A stretch of DNA of 64,000 nt. Origin: Marine Group I thaumarchaeote SCGC AAA799-O18. GTDB lineage: Archaea; Thermoproteota; Nitrososphaeria; Nitrososphaerales; Nitrosopumilaceae. The notes beneath the pieces were generated by a model. The model saw nothing but the letters and a program-made list of their open reading frames with translations. It ran no database searches and was not told where the DNA came from. The position numbers were made by a program, and so were the translations under genes. Of this stretch, positions 26,534 through 34,009 are shown piece after piece. Where the stretch lies: contig JOTC01000001.1 of NCBI GenBank assembly GCA_000746705.1, positions 5,327-69,326 of the forward strand, written 5' to 3'. Position 1 is the stretch's first letter. Every line of letters begins with the position of its first letter.

Positions 26534-26701
26534 ATGACACCAAATGATAAATGTGCATTATGCAATGAAAATATGGATCATACTTACGTCCCTATGAAAG
26601 AATGGTATATAGATGGTCACGTTTGCGGAAAGTGTTATTCAAAAAAAATTGCCGAGTTTTATCCTGGCAAACATGAGAGAGTAAATCTTTCAGACCAGTG
26701 A
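26534..26701 (+). CDS. Small Cys-rich zinc-binding protein, 55 aa
   Basis: ATG 26534 to TGA 26701. The peptide has CALC (7-10) and CGKC (31-34) around a short charged segment, with a TYVPMKEWYIDGHVCG core, a classic four-Cys zinc knuckle. It is preceded by an AT-rich promoter-like stretch (atataacaaaatatggttttt, 26484-26504 region). It ends 4 bp before the convergent gene at 26706. Between 26385 and 26533 I see no gene. Confidence 0.6.
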   Translation: MTPNDKCALCNENMDHTYVPMKEWYIDGHVCGKCYSKKIAEFYPGKHERVNLSDQ

Positions 26702-26705
26702 TAGT

Positions 26706-27347
26706 TCATTTATCAGCATCTTTTTCCTTCTTGCTGTATTTGTTGACTGATAAGCAATTCCAGGCAAGTACATCTTCTTTTATTTCAACTTCTGTAAGAA
26801 ATTTGATGTCAGTAACTGTTTTTTTCTTTTTTAGCAAGTTTATCTGAAAACTTTCAAATTTTTTGCAGTCACAATCCTCGAAAAGGCAGCTGTCATCATC
26901 TTTTTCCTCTGCATGATCCTCTTTGATATGACCACAATCACATTTTGCATCATTTTTGACATCCTTTTTGTATTTTTTTGTGTATACACCCAACCTAAGA
27001 AACGCAGTACCCTCGTGACCTTTTTTGAACCGTTCATAATGAGAGGATATTGGTAGAATTTTGAAAAGAAATCTGTTATTTTCTACTCTTGTTGACTCTG
27101 CACCCATAATGAACCAGTAATTATTTCCTGTTTCAACAAAGCGAATTTTGATCGAGTGATCGTTCCACCACTTGATCGTTTCTCTCCAAAAGGTCTGTGC
27201 TTGCTTAAAATCATGAAATAAAGGCACTAGATTCATTCGTAGATCATAATAACGATAAGCAACGCCTATCAGATCATCAAACCATTTAGCTGGCGAGTCC
27301 GAAGACAATATAACAAAATCATGCTGAGTGTATATGTACCTGATCAT
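26706..27347 (-). CDS. Hypothetical protein with CxCGH/CDC metal-binding insert, 213 aa
   Basis: An alpha/beta protein rich in Trp and Tyr (AKWFDDLIGVAYRYYDLR, FWRETIKWWNDHSIK). Near residues 137-165 there is CDCGHIKEDH followed by CLFEDCDCKKF, a motif seen in many thaumarchaeal proteins and likely to bind zinc. I do not recognise the main domain. It is part of the tRNA-bracketed island, convergent with the 55-aa zinc protein and divergent from the winged-helix gene. Confidence 0.7.
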   Translation of the reverse strand: MIRYIYTQHDFVILSSDSPAKWFDDLIGVAYRYYDLRMNLVPLFHDFKQAQTFWRETIKWWNDHSIKIRFVETGNNYWFIMGAESTRVENNRFLFKILPISSHYERFKKGHEGTAFLRLGVYTKKYKKDVKNDAKCDCGHIKEDHAEEKDDDSCLFEDCDCKKFESFQINLLKKKKTVTDIKFLTEVEIKEDVLAWNCLSVNKYSKKEKDADK

Positions 27348-27393
27348 AATTTTGAGTTATACTCTTATATCAGAGAAAATTCTGTGTTATGAT

Positions 27394-27675
27394 ATGGTAG
27401 CTTATCGAACCAGTATGCAAATTGTAGCCGATCTTTTGGTTGCAACAGAAGAATGCGGGCAAGATGGAATCAAAACTACCTCACTACTGTCAAAGGCTAA
27501 TCTTTCACATTCAAGATTCGAGAAATTTGTGAGTAACCTAACAGGGGCTGGACTGGTCAACAAAATTGAGTATGATGGCAGAAATGTGTTTGTAATTACT
27601 CCAAAAGGCACACAGTATCTTGAACAATACAAAAAATTTTCAGATATTGCGGAATCTTTTGGACTAGAAATGTAA
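27394..27675 (+). CDS. Winged-helix DNA-binding protein, paralogue of the 20767 gene
   Basis: About 93 residues from ATG 27394 (MVAYRTSMQIVADLLVATEE); a TATA-like ctcttatatcag around 27362-27372 lies about 27 bp upstream. It shares the layout of the protein at 20767: YRT-x-x-x-IV at the start, KANLSHSRFEKFVSNLTGAGL as recognition region, YEQYKKFSDIAESFGLEM-type ending. Probable regulator, possibly of the membrane genes or island next to it. It is 4 bp from the convergent 27679 gene. Confidence 0.8.
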   Translation: MVAYRTSMQIVADLLVATEECGQDGIKTTSLLSKANLSHSRFEKFVSNLTGAGLVNKIEYDGRNVFVITPKGTQYLEQYKKFSDIAESFGLEM

Positions 27676-27678
27676 AAA

Positions 27679-27897
27679 TTATCTCTTAAATTTTCTTCTT
27701 CTCTCTCTATTAGCTCTTTGTCTTTCTTTCTTTGCTTTATAAGAACCATAAATAATAACTGCAATTATGCCGCCTATTGATGCATAGAACAATGGAATAA
27801 ACGGTGCTTCTCTAAGTTCACCTGTTGTTGGTGATACGAATGCTATTGGTATTCCAATAAGCAAGAAGCCTAGAACTACCAATAGATACTTATCCAT
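27679..27897 (-). CDS. Two-helix membrane protein, 72 aa
   Basis: Two transmembrane helices (about 4-21 and 35-52) with a short loop FVSPTTGELREAPFI between them, and a very basic cytoplasmic tail (KAKKERQRANRERRRKFKR). No recognised family. Its start is 6 bp from a perfect 14-bp palindrome and about 25 bp from a TATA-like box shared with the divergent gene. Confidence 0.7.
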   Translation of the reverse strand: MDKYLLVVLGFLLIGIPIAFVSPTTGELREAPFIPLFYASIGGIIAVIIYGSYKAKKERQRANRERRRKFKR

Positions 27898-27902
27898 GCG
27901 AA

Positions 27903-27916
27903 TTTGTGATCACAAA
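27903..27916. promoter_or_regulatory. Perfect palindrome TTTGTGATCACAAA
   Basis: Both half-sites match without a mismatch. It lies between the shared TATA-like box (27919-27927) and the start codon at 27897, where a bound repressor would block initiation. A winged-helix gene is 220 bp away. Likely operator, by position and symmetry only. Confidence 0.55.
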
Positions 27917-27918
27917 GC

Positions 27919-27927
27919 AATATATCT
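27919..27927. promoter_or_regulatory. Shared TATA-like box for divergent membrane genes
   Basis: The stretch aatatatct lies about 25 bp from ATG 27897 (minus) and about 28 bp from TTG 27951 (plus). The spacing suits leaderless transcription in both directions. Confidence 0.4.
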
Positions 27928-27950
27928 TTTTGAAGCACTACCATGTTAGA

Positions 27951-28124
27951 TTGGGAAAAATTTTAGAAATAGTTGGGCTGTCGCTGATTGCTGGGACTAT
28001 TTACTCATTTGTCGGAATGACCGAATCAGAACTTCGATGGCCAGTGTTTTGGGGTTGTGCAGGAGGTGCATTAGCAATCATAGTCTATAGAAATTATATG
28101 AGAAAAAAACAAAAAAACATTTAG
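27951..28124 (+). CDS. Two-helix membrane protein, 57 aa (72 aa from an upstream GTG)
   Basis: The longest frame starts at GTG 27906, but that codon lies inside the palindrome and upstream of the TATA-like box. TTG 27951 (MGKILEIVGLSLIAGTIYSF) is 28 bp from the box and fits better. Two hydrophobic helices are separated by VGMTESELRWPVFWG, with a basic tail ending RKKQKNI. The topology mirrors the divergent 27679 protein, which suggests a paired function. Confidence 0.6.
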   Translation: MGKILEIVGLSLIAGTIYSFVGMTESELRWPVFWGCAGGALAIIVYRNYMRKKQKNI

Positions 28125-28204
28125 CTACATTACGATCATTGTTAACGAAATTAAACAAACCGACAGATCTATAAAGGAGCATCTTAGTTTATTTCAAGGG
28201 GAGC

Positions 28205-28297
28205 ATGACAGAACAAACTGATGAATGGTGGAAAGGACTAGGCGAAGAACTTGAGACCGACATAGAAGCTTTATCTGATAAAACAAAAGATCTCTGA
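28205..28297 (+). CDS. Possible 30-aa acidic peptide
   Basis: ATG 28205, preceded by the good Shine-Dalgarno-like aggggag, encodes MTEQTDEWWKGLGEELETD and a further acidic helix ending KTKDL. A TATA-like ctataaag lies upstream at about 28170. Too short for family recognition; kept because the ribosome-binding site and promoter are both well placed. Confidence 0.4.
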   Translation: MTEQTDEWWKGLGEELETDIEALSDKTKDL

Positions 28298-28366
28298 AAT
28301 TATTTTTACAAAATCTAGCGAAGAATACTATATTAGATTAAACAGTAGATAGATAAATTTTATAAA

Positions 28367-28440
28367 AGCCTCGAGCGAGATTCGATCTCGCGACCTAACG
28401 CTTACGAGGCGTTCGCTCTACCAGGCTGAGCTATCGAGGC
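28367..28440 (-). tRNA. tRNA-Thr (CGU)
   Basis: Acceptor gcctcga/tcgaggc, D stem gctc/gagc, anticodon stem aacgc/gcgtt with loop ctcgtaa (anticodon CGT, codon ACG), T stem gcgag/ctcgc and discriminator U73. The T loop reads atcgaat, so position 54 is A instead of the usual U. No intron. It closes the island that starts at tRNA-Cys. Confidence 0.93.
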
Positions 28441-28491
28441 ACTGATCAATTCCTCTCAGAGTTTATAAAAAGCGTATCTAAGTTTGAATCA

Positions 28492-29790
28492 TTGAAAATA
28501 TCTATTTCAGGAATTAGGGGTGTTTTTGGAAAGGATTTAACAATTCGTGATGTCTTGAAATTTTCAAAGAATTTTTCTGCATTAACAAGTTCAAAAAAAT
28601 GTGTTATAGCAACTGATACAAGACCATCTGGACGTATAATAGCAGAAACTGTTAAAGCTAGTCTTATGGAATCAGGTATGGATGTTTATGATCTAGGAGT
28701 AGCACCTACTCCAGTCGCATTTAGAGAATCACGTAAATATGGTGCTGGACTCATAGTTACCTCCTCACATAATCCTATAGAATGGAATGGGCTAAAAATG
28801 ATAATTGGTGGAAGGGGTATAAACAACGAGGAACTTGATACTGTAATCAACGACCAAACAACAGACAAATCAAAAATTGGTACTGAATTCAACATTAAAT
28901 CTGACTATGTTAATGATGCAGAAAAAATCATAGGAAAGATATCAGGTAACCCTAAAGTTACTGTTGATATAGGTGGGGGCGCTGCAAAGTTTGTTTCATC
29001 ACAATTATTAAGAAAAATCGGCTGTGATGTAAATACAATCAATGATGATTTAGTAAAAAGTTCTAGGGGACCAGATCCTACAACAGATCAGTTAGAGGAA
29101 CTCGTATCAAATACTAAAGACAGAGACATTGGATTTGCTTTCGACTTAGATGCGGATCGTCTTGTTATTGTAATGAATGGGGAAAAAAAGATACCTGATG
29201 TTACATTAGGATTAGGCGTAGTTAAAGCGCTAGAATTAGGTTACAAAAATTTTGTTTTGAGCCAAGACACCAGTATATCTATTGAGAAGCACATAATACA
29301 AAAAGGTGGAACTGTTTTTCATTCTAAAGTAGGAGAAGCAAATGTTGCCGAGAAAATGATCAGCACTAAATCTCAGGTTGGTGGTGAGGGTAGTAGTGGC
29401 GGATTTATTCTTTCTGACTTTAACTATTGCCGTGATGGAATTTTAACGAGTGGACTAATAGCTTCTATTATTAGAAAGGATAGTTTTCGTGAGATGTTGA
29501 ATTTTATGAAAAATTATCATATTATAAGAGACAAGGTAGAGTGTGAATCACAGTATCATGACGAGTTAATGAAAATACTACATGTCAAAATTAAAGAAAA
29601 ATATGGTAATTTACAAACTTTTGACGGTCTAAAGGCTACAATTGACAAAGATAGCTGGGTTTTGGTCAGAAAATCAAATACGGAAAACATTATCCGAATA
29701 TCAGCAGAATCTAACAGATTAGAAATGGTAAGAAATATTCATCTGCAGATGAAAGAACTAATCAAAGAAAGCTATGAGCAGATTAAGTGA
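28492..29790 (+). CDS. glmM: Phosphoglucosamine/phosphomannose mutase
   Basis: A 432-residue alpha-D-phosphohexomutase from TTG 28492. The N-terminus ISGIRGVFGKD, the phosphoserine loop VTSSHNPIEWNG (about 89-101), the metal loop FDLDADRLVIV (about 217) and the sugar loop GGEGSSGGFI are all intact. It interconverts hexose-6- and hexose-1-phosphates, providing precursors for glycan synthesis. The 3' end overlaps thiL by 17 bp. Substrate (glucosamine or mannose) is not settled by sequence alone. Confidence 0.9.
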   Translation: MKISISGIRGVFGKDLTIRDVLKFSKNFSALTSSKKCVIATDTRPSGRIIAETVKASLMESGMDVYDLGVAPTPVAFRESRKYGAGLIVTSSHNPIEWNGLKMIIGGRGINNEELDTVINDQTTDKSKIGTEFNIKSDYVNDAEKIIGKISGNPKVTVDIGGGAAKFVSSQLLRKIGCDVNTINDDLVKSSRGPDPTTDQLEELVSNTKDRDIGFAFDLDADRLVIVMNGEKKIPDVTLGLGVVKALELGYKNFVLSQDTSISIEKHIIQKGGTVFHSKVGEANVAEKMISTKSQVGGEGSSGGFILSDFNYCRDGILTSGLIASIIRKDSFREMLNFMKNYHIIRDKVECESQYHDELMKILHVKIKEKYGNLQTFDGLKATIDKDSWVLVRKSNTENIIRISAESNRLEMVRNIHLQMKELIKESYEQIK

Positions 29791-30724
29791 AAAAAAAATA
29801 ATTAAGATTTTTCAGAATAAATTAAACAACGGAAGTTTTGTTCCGGAGGATGTTGAGTTATTTAAAACAGGAAAAAAACACTTTGTTGTAAAAGTAGATA
29901 CCCTAGTTGAAAGTACTGATATTCCGCCTAAAGCAAAATTGCAAGATTCAGTAAGAAAAAGCTTAGTTTCATGTATTAGTGATTTTGCAGCAAAGGGAGT
30001 AAAACCTGTTTTTGGTATAGTGTCACTTACTATTCCTAAACGATATTCAAAATTAAATATAGTAAACTTGGCTGTTGGGGTTAAAAAAACTGCAAAGGAG
30101 TTTCAGATAAAAATACTGGGCGGAGATACTAACGAAGGAAAGGAGCTTGTCATAAGTTTCTCTTTGTTTGGTTTTTCCAAAAAAATTGTAAAACGAAATG
30201 GTGCAAAGATAAATGATTTAATTATTTGTTCTGGACCATTTGGATATTCTAAAGCAGGTCTTTCTATCTTATTAAAAAATAAGAAATGTTTGAAAAAATT
30301 TGAAACAAAAGCAAAAAGAGCAGTATTTAGACCAAGTTGCAGATTGGATTTTGGATTAAAAAATAAAAATTACTTTTCATCGTCTATGGATTCAAGCGAT
30401 GGATTATCCACTACTCTTAATGAGATGTCAAATCAGAGTAAAAGAAAATTTGTTATTACTCAATTACCATCGGAAAAAGATGTTTTTGTATTCGCTAATT
30501 CAAACAGATTGAATGTAAATGATTTGGTCTTTAACGGTGGAGAAGAATATGAAATCGTTGCAACAGTAAATCCAACTCATATAGCAAAAATAAAAAAATA
30601 TGCAAAAAGGAACAAAATTAGATTATATGAAATTGGATATGTTACAAAGGGTAGGGGTGTATTTCATCAAAAAAATGGAAAATTGATTAGGATTAGGGAT
30701 GAAGGGTGGCGGCATTTTCAATAG
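29774..30724 (+). CDS. thiL: Thiamine-monophosphate kinase
   Basis: A 316-residue AIR-synthase/ThiL-fold protein. The pattern KVDTLVESTDIPP, SCISDFAAKGVKPVFGIVSL, ILGGDTNEGKELVISF, DSSDGLSTTLNEM and LVFNGGEEYEIVA is that of ThiL. It phosphorylates thiamine monophosphate to the diphosphate cofactor. Some residues in the first metal motif (VDTLVEST for the usual DxxVExxHF) are divergent. Overlaps glmM by 17 bp. Confidence 0.88.
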   Translation: MSRLSEKKIIKIFQNKLNNGSFVPEDVELFKTGKKHFVVKVDTLVESTDIPPKAKLQDSVRKSLVSCISDFAAKGVKPVFGIVSLTIPKRYSKLNIVNLAVGVKKTAKEFQIKILGGDTNEGKELVISFSLFGFSKKIVKRNGAKINDLIICSGPFGYSKAGLSILLKNKKCLKKFETKAKRAVFRPSCRLDFGLKNKNYFSSSMDSSDGLSTTLNEMSNQSKRKFVITQLPSEKDVFVFANSNRLNVNDLVFNGGEEYEIVATVNPTHIAKIKKYAKRNKIRLYEIGYVTKGRGVFHQKNGKLIRIRDEGWRHFQ

Positions 30725-30783
30725 CCTAGATAAATATAGTACAGTGAATATGTTTTTTAAACCCTTCAAGGCGTGTGTATGCA

Positions 30784-31362
30784 TTGTCTGAAACAGATAC
30801 TGTTGTAGAAAAAAAAGAGGATGTGAAAGATATACTGAAGGAAACCACGTCTGAAAAAGCTGTAGAATCTGAAAAAGCTGTAGAATCTGAAAAAGCTGTA
30901 GAATCTGAAAAAGCTGTAGAATCTGAAAAAGCTGTAGAATCTGAAACTGAAGTTAAATCAGAAGCAAAAAAGGAAGTTAAGGAAAAATGGGGTGTTGCTC
31001 ACATTTACAGTAGTTACAATAACACAATTATCCATATTACTGATCTTACGGGTGCTGAAACAGTGTCAATCAGTTCTGGAGGTCACCATGTAAATGCAGA
31101 TAGATATGAATCATCGCCGTTTGCATCTATGAAAGCTGCTGGGACAGTGGTTGAAGCTGCTAAAACAAAGGGATTCAATGGACTGCATATCAAGGTACGA
31201 GCAGTTGGTGGTGTTGATTCGAGAGTACCAGGACCTGGTGCTCAAGCTGCAATAAGAACACTAGCTAGGGGAGGATTCAAAATTGGACGAATTGATGACG
31301 TTACGCCTATTCCACATGATACAACTAGAAAGAAAGGCGGCAAGCGCGGAAGAAGAGTCTAG
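30784..31362 (+). CDS. rps11: Ribosomal protein S11 with repeat-bearing N-terminal extension
   Basis: The C-terminal 125 residues are S11: [60 protein letters not shown] and the basic end [12 protein letters not shown]. Before it lies an acidic leader of about 65 residues with five EKAVES repeats. I favour TTG 30784 ([13 protein letters not shown]), which is about 27 bp from the TATA-like ttttttaaac at 30752-30761; GTG 30775 gives three more residues. S11 binds the 690 loop of 16S rRNA. It is away from rpoD (61069), its usual archaeal neighbour. Confidence 0.93.
   Translation: MSETDTVVEKKEDVKDILKETTSEKAVESEKAVESEKAVESEKAVESEKAVESETEVKSEAKKEVKEKWGVAHIYSSYNNTIIHITDLTGAETVSISSGGHHVNADRYESSPFASMKAAGTVVEAAKTKGFNGLHIKVRAVGGVDSRVPGPGAQAAIRTLARGGFKIGRIDDVTPIPHDTTRKKGGKRGRRV
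30853..30942 (+). repeat. 18-bp tandem repeat, 5 copies, in rps11
   Basis: The unit gaaaaagctgtagaatct occurs five times without change (30853, 30871, 30889, 30907, 30925) and encodes EKAVES each time. A degenerate sixth copy (gaaactgaag...) follows. Confidence 0.97.
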
Positions 31363-31670
31363 TCTTTTTTCATCTTTACTTTAACATTACAGCCCCTTGA
31401 TTCAAAATAGCTAGTAAGAAAGTCAGTGAATTTTTCATCCTGATTACTCCCTTTGCATTTTCTAATCATGTCTGAGAATTTATCCTCAATTCCAAAATAA
31501 AGTTCCTGATTTACGAGTATTTGGAAAAAAGTCCATCCAAATTTTGAAATGGGCTCTCCAAGTTTAAACCCACTATCAATATCACAAAGAGCTGCCATCT
31601 TAGTTATTGCAACTTGAATAGTTTTGACGTCCTCATCATATTTAGTTGTACTAATTTCAAAATATGGCAT
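31359..31670 (-). CDS. Hypothetical protein, 103 aa
   Basis: A small alpha/beta protein ([20 protein letters not shown]) with two or three cysteines and a Lys-rich end. Not recognised. It directly follows the PDCD5-like gene (stop and start separated by 1 bp) and overlaps the convergent rps11 stop by 4 bp, so it is probably in the rtcB/PDCD5 transcript. Confidence 0.65.
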   Translation of the reverse strand: MPYFEISTTKYDEDVKTIQVAITKMAALCDIDSGFKLGEPISKFGWTFFQILVNQELYFGIEDKFSDMIRKCKGSNQDEKFTDFLTSYFESRGCNVKVKMKKD

Positions 31671-32060
31671 TTAGCTTCCGTTTGAAGATAATTTTGTTCC
31701 AAGTTTGTCTGAAAGTGAGATAAACTTCCCATCCTCCTCTACGTTGATTTTAGTTTTCATTCTAACATTAATACCAATACTTCTGAATAATGCCAAAAGA
31801 TGACCACCATCAAGTATTTCTAAAACTTGATTAGAAGATATTAGTTCTGCAAGTTTTGCTACAACAATCTGAGTTTCCCTTGGAAATTGGTATTCGGCAT
31901 TTTCCAAGACTTCCAAACCCCTAAAACCTAATTTAGAAATAACAATTTCACGTGGTGATAGCGTGTCGTTTTTTTGTTCTTGCTTGGAGGAAAAATTTTT
32001 TTGCATTTCAGCTAGGCGTTTTGCTTTAAGCTTCTCTAACTCGTTATCTTCTTCACTCAT
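31671..32060 (-). CDS. PDCD5/TFAR19-like DNA-binding protein
   Basis: A 129-residue protein. LEKLKAKRLAEMQKN at the start, a Gln/Lys-rich helix, and TQIVVAKLAELISSNQVLEI then GHLLALF give the helical order of PDCD5-family proteins. The C-terminal part is longer and less basic than in Euryarchaeota. Archaeal PDCD5 proteins are small nucleic-acid-binding proteins of unclear role. It overlaps the downstream half of rtcB by 4 bp. Confidence 0.65.
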   Translation of the reverse strand: MSEEDNELEKLKAKRLAEMQKNFSSKQEQKNDTLSPREIVISKLGFRGLEVLENAEYQFPRETQIVVAKLAELISSNQVLEILDGGHLLALFRSIGINVRMKTKINVEEDGKFISLSDKLGTKLSSNGS

Positions 32061-32713
32061 CCTTTGATTACACCTATTGGTACTAATTTCGCTACTTTTG
32101 TGGCAATTCCCAGTTCATGTGAAACATTAACTACTGCATCAACATCTTTGTAAGCCTGCGGAGTTTCCTCTACAACCCCATCACGCGTCAATGATTTAAT
32201 AAAAATACCCTTATCGTTCAGTGATTTTTTCACTTCAGATTCCTTGAAGTTTCGTCTTGCTTTTGTACGAGACATCATTCTCCCTGCACCATGTGCGGTT
32301 GAACCAAAACTTAAACTCATAGAATTTTCCTTGCCTAATAATATCCAGCTGCCAGTTCCCATAGAACCTGGAACTAAAACTGGCTGTCCAAGATCTCTGT
32401 ATTTTGCTGGAACCTCATCTCTGTTAGCAGGAAATGCTCGTGTAGCTCCCTTCCTATGTACCACGACTGATTTTAGTTTTCCATCGATTTTGTATTTTTC
32501 TACCTTTGCTATATTGTGGGCTACATCATAAACAAGACGCATATCTAGATCAGATTCTGATTGTTTGAAAACTCTTTCAAAAGATTTTCTTGTCCAATGA
32601 GTAATCATTTGTCTATTACTCCATGCAAAATTTAGCGCTGCAAACATTGCAGCTCTATATGATTCACCCTCCTCAGATTTGTTTGGAACACATGCCAATT
32701 CTCTATCTGCCAA
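32057..32713 (-). CDS. rtcB: RtcB RNA ligase, C-terminal part (split by in-frame stop)
   Basis: 218 residues from TTG 32713. It starts at LADRELACVPNKSEEGESYR, the middle of normal RtcB, and contains VVHRKGATRAFPA, with the histidine that is guanylylated in RtcB, GSMGTGSWIL and STAHGAGRMMSR. RtcB seals 2',3'-cyclic-phosphate and 5'-OH RNA ends in tRNA splicing. It is in the same frame as the upstream part and separated only by TAA at 32732 plus six codons, which still read KKYNIE like the family. Alone it lacks the metal-binding Cys and Asp. Confidence 0.9.
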   Translation of the reverse strand: MADRELACVPNKSEEGESYRAAMFAALNFAWSNRQMITHWTRKSFERVFKQSESDLDMRLVYDVAHNIAKVEKYKIDGKLKSVVVHRKGATRAFPANRDEVPAKYRDLGQPVLVPGSMGTGSWILLGKENSMSLSFGSTAHGAGRMMSRTKARRNFKESEVKKSLNDKGIFIKSLTRDGVVEETPQAYKDVDAVVNVSHELGIATKVAKLVPIGVIKG

Positions 32714-32731
32714 TTCAATATTGTATTTTTT

Positions 32732-33523
32732 TTATTCTGAAATTCTAAGATAATCACTACATACTTGGTGACCGAATCCTCGTGAACCACAATGAATCAA
32801 TACAGTAACACTGTCTTTTTTAATTCCCATCCTTTTTGCAGCTTCCTCATCATGAATTTCTGCAACTTTTTGCACTTCAAGAAAGTGGTTACCTGAACCA
32901 AGACTTCCTAGCTGAGGTGAACCTCTTTTTCTAGCACGATCTGATACTCTATTTGGATCAGCGTTTGCAATTTGCCCGTTTTCCTCACAAACATCAGCGT
33001 CGTCATTTGAACCGTATCCATGATCAACTGCCCAACTTACTCCACGTACCAAAACTTCATCCAGTTGTGAAGGATTCAGTCGAATAGCTCCTTTGGAACC
33101 AACGCCAGATGGAATTGAATTAAAAAGATCAGTGACAAGATCCTTAAGCTTTTGTCTAACATTATCTTCAGATAAATTAGTTCTAAGAAGTCTAACACCG
33201 CAATTAATATCATAACCAACACCTCCTGGGCTAATCATCCCTTCTTCTGCATCCATAGCAGCGACACCACCAACAGGGAATCCATATCCTTCATGACCAT
33301 CAGGTAGAACTATTGCATGTTCTTGAATTCCGGGAAGAGTTGACACGTTTACAGCTTGCTTGATTGTTCTATCAGTCATCATTTTGTTTAGCAATTTTTC
33401 GTCGGCATAAATTGTAACGGGCACCTTCATTCCTATAGAAGAATCTGCATCAATTTGGTACTTGTAGTCCCCAATTTTTTTAGGTGTCATGCTTGACATA
33501 CCAGTTTGAATCAGTTTTGACAA
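32732..33523 (-). CDS. rtcB: RtcB RNA ligase, N-terminal part (split by in-frame stop)
   Basis: 263 residues; TTG 33523 is the longest start, with ATGs at 33499 and 33490 (MTPKKIGDYKYQI) also possible. It has LPDGHEGYGFPVGGVAAMD, GVGYDINCGVRLLR (metal Asp and Cys), GSGNHFLEVQ and HCGSRGFGHQVCSDYLRISE, then TAA. The stop lies by a run of eight A on the coding strand (T at 32726-32733). The ligand set for the two manganese ions and the guanylylation site is completed only by adding the downstream part. Confidence 0.92.
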   Translation of the reverse strand: MSKLIQTGMSSMTPKKIGDYKYQIDADSSIGMKVPVTIYADEKLLNKMMTDRTIKQAVNVSTLPGIQEHAIVLPDGHEGYGFPVGGVAAMDAEEGMISPGGVGYDINCGVRLLRTNLSEDNVRQKLKDLVTDLFNSIPSGVGSKGAIRLNPSQLDEVLVRGVSWAVDHGYGSNDDADVCEENGQIANADPNRVSDRARKRGSPQLGSLGSGNHFLEVQKVAEIHDEEAAKRMGIKKDSVTVLIHCGSRGFGHQVCSDYLRISE

Positions 33524-33554
33524 TTTAAATCATAATTTAATTCCTAGTTCTACA

Positions 33555-33794
33555 CTAACCCTCTAATGGATCAGGTAATCCCCACTTCGCATTAAAATCC
33601 CTGTGGAATTTTATAGCCTCACGAAGATTATCAAAATCCCAGTAATGAGTAAAACCATCTGGAAAATCGTCAAGCCATTTATCTGGAGTGGAAGCTATGG
33701 CATCAATCCAAATGCGAACTCGGAAAATCAATTTTCCTTTTTTTAGTTCGCCACGAAACTGTAGCGCCGTTGAGGTCATTACGTTTTCTTTCAT
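33555..33794 (-). CDS. Hypothetical protein, 79 aa
   Basis: Starts MKENVMTSTALQFRG; the ATG overlaps the TGA of the upstream gene (TGATG). Beta-rich first half (KLIFRVRIWIDAIAS), then Trp-rich PDKWLDDFPDGFTHYWDFD and a helix. Not recognised. Last of five overlapping genes; rtcB begins 32 bp further on. Confidence 0.65.
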   Translation of the reverse strand: MKENVMTSTALQFRGELKKGKLIFRVRIWIDAIASTPDKWLDDFPDGFTHYWDFDNLREAIKFHRDFNAKWGLPDPLEG

Positions 33795-34009
33795 CACAGA
33801 TCTTCATCATATTGTCCTGTTCGATTTTTCCATTGACAGTCTTCAGCCAACTTTGGATATTGAGCAAATGCATCCTCAACTTTCATCTGTATCATTTCTC
33901 TTACTGCATCTAAATGAATGCCATTCTTATTCAAATATAGTATCATTGAGATTATTGTTTCAAATAATTCTTGTTCAGCTTTTTTCAAGTCTTTTTGTTG
34001 CTCATTCAA
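33794..34009 (-). CDS. Hypothetical helical protein, 71 aa
   Basis: Two or three amphipathic helices (KKAEQELFETIISMILYL, LDAVREMIQMKVEDAF) and an acidic end. Overlaps the upstream zinc-finger gene by 8 bp and the downstream gene by one base. No recognised family; size and charge recall small phage-type accessory proteins, but that is only an impression. Confidence 0.65.
   Translation of the reverse strand: MNEQQKDLKKAEQELFETIISMILYLNKNGIHLDAVREMIQMKVEDAFAQYPKLAEDCQWKNRTGQYDEDL

Noticed and set aside
24493..28440. Integrated provirus between the tRNAs
   Set aside because: No integrase, no structural genes and no duplicate of either tRNA 3' end that I can find; it is called an accessory island only.
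32732..32734. Selenocysteine or pyrrolysine at the rtcB stop
   Set aside because: The stop is TAA; Sec needs TGA and Pyl needs TAG, and no insertion element is visible.
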